From Metallyticus violacea (taxonomy: Eukaryota; Arthropoda; Insecta; Mantodea; Metallyticidae), in the NCBI GenBank assembly GCA_030762175.1, contig CM060831.1, positions 84,894,001 to 84,958,000 on the forward strand: a stretch of 64,000 nucleotides of DNA. Direction: 5' to 3'. The position numbers and the translations under genes were made by a program. Below the pieces are notes generated by a model. It was given only the letters and a program-made list of their open reading frames with translations. It had not been told where the DNA came from and made no database searches. How positions within the stretch are numbered: position 1 is the first letter of the stretch; each line of letters begins with the position of its first letter. Positions 56,641-64,000 of the stretch are shown in pieces.

Positions 56641-56984
56641 CTTCTGTTTTACTATTGTAAATATTGATTTCTTGTGTCCATTGTCGCCAATTATTACTGG
56701 AATAATGTTGCTATCTAGAAGCCTAATCAAATATGTAATATCCTTCATCCATTTGTAACTTACTAAATGACACTCCTATATTTGCATTGATCCAAATAGA
56801 AATAGCTATATATTTCACTAATTTAAAATAAATATGACAACCATAACTTTTTTAAAATGGACATTTCCTATTATCAGCCAACATTTTGCTCACTTTTTCT
56901 GCTGTTGCACTTTCATTGGAAATAATGCTATATTTTCTTCTTTTGCAGCATTAGAGGTTCATAAGTAAAAAAAAAATTAAGAAA

Positions 56985-57107
56985 ATGAATATCAATCTGC
57001 ACATTAAAGAAGAACAAAAGGACACTGATACATGTTCACCTCAGTTGAAACAACCAGAAGCTACTGGGGAAAATTCCTATTATGCTGCTCATGATCCTGT
57101 GTTAAAG
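56985..57107 (+). CDS. C2H2 zinc-finger gene C, first coding exon
   Basis: 41 codons, MNINLHIKEEQKDTDTCSPQ to ...DPVLK, differing from gene B exon 1 mainly in the last third. The acceptor ends at 56948 (CTTCTTTTGCAG) and donor GTAAGC starts at 57108 in phase 0. The frame and all splice signals are intact, so gene C is probably alive. No exon 2 counterpart (EEQWFIQ...) was found up to 64000, so the rest of the gene lies to the right or is lost. 'IKEE' is a SUMO-like site. Confidence 0.7.
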
Positions 57108-58110
57108 GTAAGCAGCTAACATTCATAGAAAGTGTCTATTGTATATTTGTAGCAATAAAAACAGTTATCAAGGGGTTTTAACACATGCATATATGACAGT
57201 AAATCTTATATATCAAGTCTCGATTATGTATATAGAAATTTTTTCAGCAAAAATTGTGGTAAAATAAGTGCTTAATAAACCAATCTGTAAGTTGTTTCCT
57301 CATTTTCAGCAATCATTTCATTCTAATGTACACAATAGTTAATATATTATTATCCTAAGGGTTCGTGAACTATTTTGCCCTTTTTGATGCATGCCTTGTA
57401 CAGTATCTTCATTCCAAGGATTTATCAAACTTGCATGCCATGTGCAAGAAAATGTAGACCTTAATTGTATGGTAGACTCAGCTGTAACTGCTGTAAATGA
57501 TCATTTAGTGACTTCATGGAAGCAACAGGTTAAATGCAGCTTCTGCTCTGTATGAACTTCTTGTTAAGATTTGTGTATTGTGGTGTAATATGAGATTTCC
57601 ATTAGAACAGAGCATTTTTATTTACCACTGCCATGTAATAAAGAAATCACACAAATATTGCAGGAGAAAATTGTGTGATAGATTGCCTTGAGTATCGCAT
57701 CTCCAAACTTGCAGCTACCAAATTAGAGATATTTCAATGTATGAGTAATCAGAACCAGAAATATTATATTAATAGAGGAAAACTTGAAGAGGTTGCTAGT
57801 GTGTGTCAACAGCTGATGATGGGAATAATTTTACCTGAAAACATCCTAATATTTTTAAATTTATTGTTAACATATTTAATAAATTATATTAGAATATTGG
57901 TGTATGGTATATAAAGAAGGTAAGAAATGACAAATTGGAAATGTATTATATGGCAGATAGAAAAGAAACATTTGTACATGATTTTATACAGTTAAGAATT
58001 AGAGAAAATATGACATTAATTGAGGGGAAATTTTTGTGAACATCTAATGATGAGAATAATTTGCCCTTGAAACATGTCCTAACGTATATTTAAGATGGTC
58101 AAATAAGTTT
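57108..58110. other. Intron 1 of gene C, duplicated sequence
   Basis: Collinear with intron 1 of gene B, for example 'TTAACATATTTAATAAATT' at 57866 and 12132. Lacks the PLE-2 pair that lies in gene B. The open frame 57675-57914 is not supported by any motif. Confidence 0.6.
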
Positions 58111-58589
58111 TCAGTCTTGCTTATGTCTCCTTGGTCTGCTTGCTCACTTTTGCCTCTGCAAGTATAAAAGGGGAGAGAAGTTTGCTAATGGTAGCTTACG
58201 AGAGTGCATTTTTCTCGAGAATGACTCTTTCTTTTAAGTAGCAAAGTTCAGCCACAAATAAGAAGAGTGCCTATATAACCCAGCATTTGACCGCCTTTAC
58301 TTACCTATACAGAAATGTATATGTAAGTAAATTTATTAAATTCTAATAGTTTCTATTAATTCTTAAGTAAAATTTAATAAACCATTACCTTAGTAATTAT
58401 TTGGTTATTTATTTAGAATTTACACTCTTTACATTAGGTACCATTTAATTTCCAATCCTATAACTGATATTGCTTGCACTTAAATTGTCACCATTTATTG
58501 CTATACCTCAATGACATTTTTTAGCCTAACATAATATGTATAAATGGGCTAAATATAAATATTGTACCTTAGAAGCGTAAGACAATGGA

Positions 58590-59440
58590 GTGGTAATATA
58601 TCCTAAACTTAGTTATTCATTTTTTCACTAAATTCCACTTACATAAAAATAAGAGTGCGTTTCATGAGAATCTCCCCTATCTTCAGTTGCTTACTAAGCC
58701 GCTGTCACTCGACAATGATGGTTAGATACCAGGATGTTCCTATGGTGGCATCTGTTGGCTGAAGTAGGAACTTTCTGAGTTCATCCATAGGAGAAAACTA
58801 AAAGTTTAGTTTTTCTTTATTTTTAATATGAACATTTTTTCCCAAGTTAATAACTGCATTGGATTGTGAAGATGTTTCAGCAGTTTACTTCCAGTTTTAT
58901 TTCATGATTTTTGGTCCAAAAGTGACTGCTACGGCTTATTTATCCAACTGCTTAAACCGAATATTCTTGAAGTGTAGTTTCCTCCAAATTTCAAAATTTC
59001 TCTTTGTTTTGCCTATGTAGCTTTGCTCACAATCTGCACACTTCATTTAATAAATTCCTGATCTCTGTTCAGTTGGCATGGAGTCTTTTACTGTGCAATC
59101 TAATATATTCTTGATATTATATCTGTTCTATGAGACCAACATTATCCCATGTTCTTTGAAAATTTTCTTGAACTTGTTGTGGTAAATTGGATGGTATGTG
59201 AAACTTTTGAATTTGTATCCTTCTTTTGTGTTTTTCAGTGTGGAAACTTAACTTATCACTATGTCTTTTAGATTTATTGTTAATTTTTATTGCTGTGTCT
59301 TTGTTGAAACCATTGGGTATAGCTGTCTTTATTATCTGTTGGTATTCCATTTTGTACTCTGTTATATTCCACATAAATATGCAGTGTTTCACAGTTTGGC
59401 ACACATTGATGAATATTCCACTCACAGAAACAGGATCTAG
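58590..59440 (-). mobile_element. Penelope-like element related to family 3
   Basis: The minus strand shows a connecting region in open segment 59425-59117 ('YKMEYQQIIKTAIPNG', 'IQIQKFHIPSNLPQQVQENF'), matching PLE-3 ('YKLEYQQIIKIAETNE', 'VHIQKFHVPPNLPQ'). A broken GIY-YIG domain follows at 59060-58790, then a degraded hammerhead-like motif. It is 5'-truncated before the RT core. Confidence 0.75.
58652..58687 (-). ncRNA. Degraded hammerhead-like motif, PLE-3 relative
   Basis: Core CTGAAGA intact; stem II GGGGAGA/TCTC is shortened; GAAACGCAC replaces GAAACATATGTCC. Confidence 0.4.
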
Positions 59441-59459
59441 GGGGGGTCACCAGTGAATT

Positions 59460-60000
59460 TTTCATCCATATGTGGCTTTACATTGTCTTGCAAAAGCAGG
59501 ACAATTACAAATGGGTTGCTAGCTTTTTTTTTTTGTAATAGGCAGCTCTAAAGTTGCCCAAAATTTTTCATTAATATACTTCATTTCTCTTAGTTTGTGA
59601 AGAAAATCAATGAGTCTTTTGAGTTCCAAAACACTGGTGCAAGAACTTTTCTGTCTAACAAGCAAGTTTGACCTTAACTGGAGCATGCTTTACTGTTTTC
59701 CTCCGCTCTATACTTATTCTGTTGTTTTTAGGGGTGTAGTGGTAAGCCCATTTTACTCATAGGTTACAATTTGTGTTAAAAACTGCTCAACTTCTTTCTC
59801 AAACTAATTCAGACTCCTCTGACTGATATCCTTTCCAACATTTTTCTGTTCATTAGTAAGGAGACATGGGTCCCACCTTGCAAACACTTTCGGAAATCCT
59901 AGTATGTGCACATGTCTGAAGCAGTTTTGAGCACACTGAATATATAAATCATCTGACCCATTGTCACAAGTAGCCTGAAAATTTTCCAAAGTGATGCCAA
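59460..60000 (-). mobile_element. mariner transposase fragment
   Basis: The minus strand reads 'ILGFPKVFARWDPCLLTNEQ' (59910-59850), a mariner HTH/linker region, then with stops 'LIDFLHKLREM' near 59610-59580. It sits between the PLE-3 relative and unassigned sequence and is absent from the gene B copy. Confidence 0.6.
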
Positions 60001-60454
60001 TTTGTAGCTTTCATTTTCTTCTGCATCACGATTGCTGAGGAACTTATTGTGTCACTTAAACACTTGGATTCAAGAAATGTAGCTTCTGCAAACTGTGCCT
60101 AAGTCTACACAAAAATCTCATTGGTTGGACTCTTTCTTTGTTTAGAAATCAGGTGCTGATCTGCTGCACAAGGATGGTGCAACTTCTTGCTCAGACATAA
60201 TGCTACTGGCAATGGAATGACCAATGTAAAAGTATCCTTTAGATTGCTGCCCTCCTCACATTCACATTTAATTACCACTTTGGCTCCACACCTTTCACCA
60301 TTCTTTACTTATCCAGAGAAAATAAGTCCTCTTTACATTTGAATGGCTATTGTATATGCTTTACAATTTTTATCTTGAAGGTAGGTTGCTAGTGGCCATT
60401 GGGAATGCTGGTATTATAATTTTTTCCTTAGCTTCCCAATAAAGAATTACCAAA

Positions 60455-61110
60455 TTATTTTTCATTTGTTGCCATCAAGTTGGCTGCATTTCAGTAGATG
60501 TTCTTTATTAAAAATTGTATTTATTTCCTTACACAATGGGGAGTGGCTGTTCTTTACTAATTTCATACTGAAGAGAACGTCTGACAGGCAGTCATGCCCA
60601 ACAATGAAGAAAGATCGAGAAACTCCAATTTTCCTTGGTTTCAATAAAAGATATTTGAAAGTATTTAGTAGCTCATATGGTTTCCTTTAAATATTTTTTT
60701 TTTAAACATAGATTCAGTTATTAATCATTTTATGAGTTGCAATTTAGAGAGAAGTTCTAGTTCAGAAAGTGGTTTTAATTTTATGGTGACTCTTTTTGCT
60801 GAAATATCAGCAATCTCCATCTCCTTTAATCCCACATGGTTTGATGTCCATATTATAGAATTATTTCTGCATTTCTGATCTGGATTGTATGATATAGTTT
60901 TCTTATTTCATATTTAGTGTAGATTGATAGGTAACTTTAATTCATTATACTTTGTAGTGCTGCTTTAGAGTCACTTAAGATAACAATTCTTTTATTTATG
61001 TTAGATATATACAGTAGATATTCTAAAGCTGTTCTAGTGGCCATTATGTCACCATCAAAATTGTTAGAATTCTTATCGCAAAGGTTCTGGGTATTAAAAA
61101 CATGTTTCCT
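60455..61110 (-). mobile_element. LINE 3' part (RNase H and C-terminus)
   Basis: 60830-61110 matches the RNase H block at 12820-13100. Further 3' (60644-60462) the minus strand reads 'VGHDCLSDVLFSMKLVKNSH' and 'PLCKEINTIFNKEHLLKCSQ', the Cys-containing C-terminal region that follows RNase H in such LINEs. In the gene B copy this last part is replaced by a PLE fragment. Confidence 0.6.
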
Positions 61111-62254
61111 TATGTTACTTAATAGAAAATTTCATGTACTGCTATATGAGGTTGTGTTAAATTTTACATGGAATCAAATACAATGAAGAGTTTTTCACCA
61201 GATTTGCAAAATGTATATAGTGATTTTATTGAAGGTAAAATATTTTTAATTTCAGATTTATGAATGTTAGGGTTCCACTTGCTGCTGATAGGTGAGCATT
61301 ATGGTCAAGTGTGTAATCTCTTTAATTTCATTTTAAACTTTTCATATTTGCTGCATCATAAATATCTTATCTATCTGAATCTGTAATCAAAGTTCTTATT
61401 TATGCAATTCTCTCTTTCCCATTTTCTGCTAATTTTTATTTCTAAAAACATGTAATGTACAGTCTTATGTTAGGAGTCGTAACACACTTGCTTTGGGGAG
61501 GGGGGGAAGGAAAACATGTTGCAATGCTATAACAGTTACACTAGTAAACATTGTCATACCTTCAGAGCCTATAAATAACAATAATGCATACATACATCTA
61601 TGTGAATCAGTTCGACTCTTTGAGATGACTGTGCACCTGCACTGGACACAAAGAAAAAATTTCAACTGTACAAAATATATTAACCTTTGCTTTTGCTTGG
61701 AGCATCAACTGTGGATCTAAAACATGCATACAACTCTATTTTGAAACATCTTTCAGTGTTATGCAAATAAATGGTTGTTCTTTGTTATGGCTTCTAGATG
61801 GGCAATGTTTTTATCCATGTCTATTGTTGCTGGATGCCCCATGTGCTCCTTATTTTTCAAGTCTGTTTTTCCTTGTCTAAACTCTGCAAACTAGTTATAT
61901 ACTTAAGAGCAGTATGGAAAATTTCTTTTTTTCTATGCATTGTTATTGGCTCAGGCCACAGTTATAATCATGAAATGTTATCACATGAAAATACCCTCAA
62001 GTCATCTCCCAAACAGTGAACACACATGACCACAATTACAATTTTGCTGCAAATGCAACAACAGGATGCTGCATGCTGACTTCTGCTATGGTTACTAATT
62101 AAGAAATGCTTTTTTCACTGCTGCTAACAGTAAACTTATATTTCTCATAATTTTCCAAATCCTGAAAATTGAGTAGCACTCTCACACCATGATTGAGGAG
62201 TTTCTGCTGTCCAATGCAAAATATGCATCTGTGGCATATCCAAAGACCTTGTCG
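61111..62254. other. Unassigned, possible intron 1 of gene C
   Basis: AT-rich with several short ORFs but no motif or repeat recognised. Confidence 0.4.
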
Positions 62255-62465
62255 GTCATGGTAATTTAGGGTGTAAAAATCCTAAGTATGGCATACTTTG
62301 AAAAGAAAGTAGTCATTGGTGCCATGTCATATTTTAATGCATATAATAACCTCAAGCCTGAAAGTAGAAGCCTGTGAGCAGAATTTATCTGTCTTTTATA
62401 TCCTGGAATTGCATGGAACGCTTTTGATCAGAGTTGTTAAAGAGCATCCTTAAATAATAACCATG
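62255..62465 (+). mobile_element. SINE family B, old diverged copy
   Basis: 'GTGTAAAAATCCTAAGTATG', 'AACCTCAAGCCTGAAAGTAG' and 'GTTAAAGAGCATCCTTAAAT' match the body and tail of SINE-B. The tRNA head is lost or unrecognisable. Confidence 0.75.
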
Positions 62466-63400
62466 GACTTTGCTGAAGAAACCTGATTATGAGACTGAAC
62501 TGTATGCAATGCATAAGTTGCAATGATAGCTAAGGTCATCACATAAAGATGAGAATTTATCAAAGAAAAGCAACGTAATATGCTGGAAGGAGTTTGCAGC
62601 CACCTTGAATGGTTTACAGAAAACCACTTGAAGTTCTAACCTAAAAATCTGCTTTTTTTTTTTCAATTAGTATTTAATGCCCGTTATTCTACTTAGGCAC
62701 CACAGGTGGTAGAACTTAGAGTACAAAGCAAAATTTCACCGCTGGTTCAGTCAATTTGTTTATATAAATGTAGTTTGTTATTGAATCCGACAATCTTACT
62801 GTCATACATTTTAAAGTGTTAAATGTAGTTAAGTAAACCTTCTTATAGTGTGATAAGTGTTAGAACATAATAATACATTCTTCTTTAATCCCATTATAAG
62901 CCTTTTAAAATTCCTCTATTTAATAGTAATTTCCACTCCTTCCCCCTTTTGTTTCAATATTTACCATTTAAAATCCAGGTTTAATGTTGAAAATCCTAAA
63001 TACTATAAATGTCACCAAAATATGTACTTGTAAAAAGTTAATGTAAATGTACCAGAAAAAATATACCCTAATGCTATATTTACATTCAATAAAAATAATT
63101 TTACATTGTTATTCTTGTAAAGGCAATCAAGAATTTTTGTAACAGCAATTAAGAATTTTTTTTATCAAGTTTAGAGACTTGGGTGTAAGGACATTCCTTC
63201 AAAATCTAAGAAAGTGCACATTAAAAGTAATATAACTAAATTAATTTTTATATATCAGATTTATTTTTTACTGGGATTTTCATCAGTAATTTATACTTTG
63301 AAACCTGTCTTTTTGCAGTACATGTGTGTGTGTAGGTATATGATTTTTTTTTTTTTTTTACATTTCTCGTGCATGTAGGTTTAAGTTTAATTAATTTATT
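62466..63400. other. Unassigned
   Basis: AT-rich with poly-T tracts (62654-62664, 63345-63360). No gene recognised. Confidence 0.4.
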
Positions 63401-63439
63401 TGAAGGTATCAAATTTTGTGTCAATTGTGAAAGTAACAG

Positions 63440-64000
63440 AACCACAGTTTACATTGGGCTAAATTTGGGTTTGAAGCAAGGATGTAAACAGACCAGTATT
63501 ATTTAATGTTTATAGATATAACTTAGATAGGATAATGAAAAATAATAAGCACTGTTCAGTTATTGGAAAGAAGGAAATATCAGGGTTGCTTTTTGCTGAC
63601 ATTCTCATAACAGAATCAATAACCATGATAGGACTACAAAATATCATTGATAAAATTGCTGGATTTGATGTGTAATGGGGTCTAACAGTAAAAAATAAGA
63701 TAATATTATTTAAAAAGGGATCAAAGTTAAAGAAAGATGAGAGAAGGTTTGTAAATGGATACTGAGTAGAGGTGGTGAAAGAATTTGAATATTTGAGAAT
63801 GGGATTTTCCAGTAATGTAAGATGGAAGGAGGTGCAGTCCAAATATGCACAGTTAAAGGTAAATTATCTATGAAAGCCTCCTGAATAAGTTGGAACAAAG
63901 TTTTCACATGGCTGATGAAATGCCTATATAAACTATATGAGGCAGTGGTTGAATCAAAGATGAGTATGAAGTAGAAATTTCTAGTGTCAAAGGGGTGGAC
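63440..64000 (+). mobile_element. LINE reverse transcriptase fragment, runs off the window
   Basis: The + strand reads 'NLGLKQGCKQTS' (63465-63500), 'FNVYIDITLDRIMKNN' (frame change), 'GLLFADILITESITMIGLQN' (63580-63640), then 'IAGFDV*WGLTVKNK' and 'FVNGY*VEVVKEFEYLRMGF'. These are the RT catalytic region and following segment of the same general type as the LINE at 25205-28095 ('GLRQGCKLSP', 'LLFADDLV'). The third catalytic residue is lost (ADD to ADI). Confidence 0.7.

Larger units (their letters stand above)
55805..61110 (+). repeat. Segmental duplication, copy around exon 1 of gene C
   Basis: Counterpart of 7905-13100, with the same order of mariner relic, exon 1, intron blocks and LINE RNase H. 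PLE-3 and mariner insertions at 58590-60000 are private to this copy. Confidence 0.75.

Noticed and set aside
12001..64000. Bacterial-type operons, riboswitches or phage genes
   Set aside because: No such gene content. Splice sites, SINEs and intron structure show a eukaryotic nuclear genome.

Overview
The window looks like repeat-dense, AT-rich arthropod (most likely insect) nuclear DNA. It has spliced C2H2 zinc-finger genes with GT/AG introns, several families of mariner/Tc1 DNA transposons, Jockey-type LINEs, Penelope-like elements (PLEs) with GIY-YIG endonucleases, and two tRNA-derived SINE families. The mix and the large introns suggest a big-genome insect, perhaps polyneopteran (cockroach, termite, stick insect or cricket). 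The species cannot be read from the sequence. Nothing is prokaryotic.

The only convincing host genes form a tandem C2H2 zinc-finger cluster on the + strand. Gene A contributes a decayed last exon (4226-5115). Gene B is complete in its coding part: exon 1 at 9143-9265, exon 2 at 16926-17002 and exon 3 from 23158 to a stop at 25169-25171. All joins are in phase, giving a 737-residue protein with 21 fingers. Gene C enters with its first coding exon (56985-57107) and continues beyond the window. The flanks of genes B and C are collinear over about 5 kb (roughly 7.9-13.1 kb against 55.8-61.1 kb), so the cluster grew by segmental duplication and was then filled with transposons.

Layout. 1-3.9 kb: decayed Jockey-type LINE with a SINE inside it. 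3.9-5.1 kb: end of gene A. 5.15-6.75 kb: PLE family 1 (minus strand). 7-25.2 kb: gene B, whose introns hold mariner remnants, PLEs in inverted pairs, a minus-strand LINE, triplet microsatellites, and a decayed copy of a repeated arthropod protein that is split by a SINE with perfect target-site duplications (TSDs). 25.2-31.2 kb: a LINE and several PLE-3 pieces that split the 3' end of gene B. 31.2-38 kb: a GC-richer Jockey-type LINE flanked by pieces of PLE-4. 38.9-44 kb: three DNA transposon relics, two with terminal inverted repeats. 44-45 kb: an old 130-155 bp tandem repeat. 45.3-56.6 kb: SINEs, mariner scraps, a DDE-type transposase relic and large stretches with nothing recognisable. 57-61 kb: exon 1 of gene C with its duplicated surroundings. 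63.4-64 kb: another LINE reverse transcriptase.

Two things stand out. First, the ends of four PLE families carry hammerhead-ribozyme-like cores at eight places, in which stems I, II and III change sequence between families while staying paired in most of them. Second, the finger array of gene B is built from an exact-length 840-bp (10-finger) internal duplication and has lost its last finger through a one-base deletion. Almost every transposon ORF here is broken; gene B is the only long intact reading frame.
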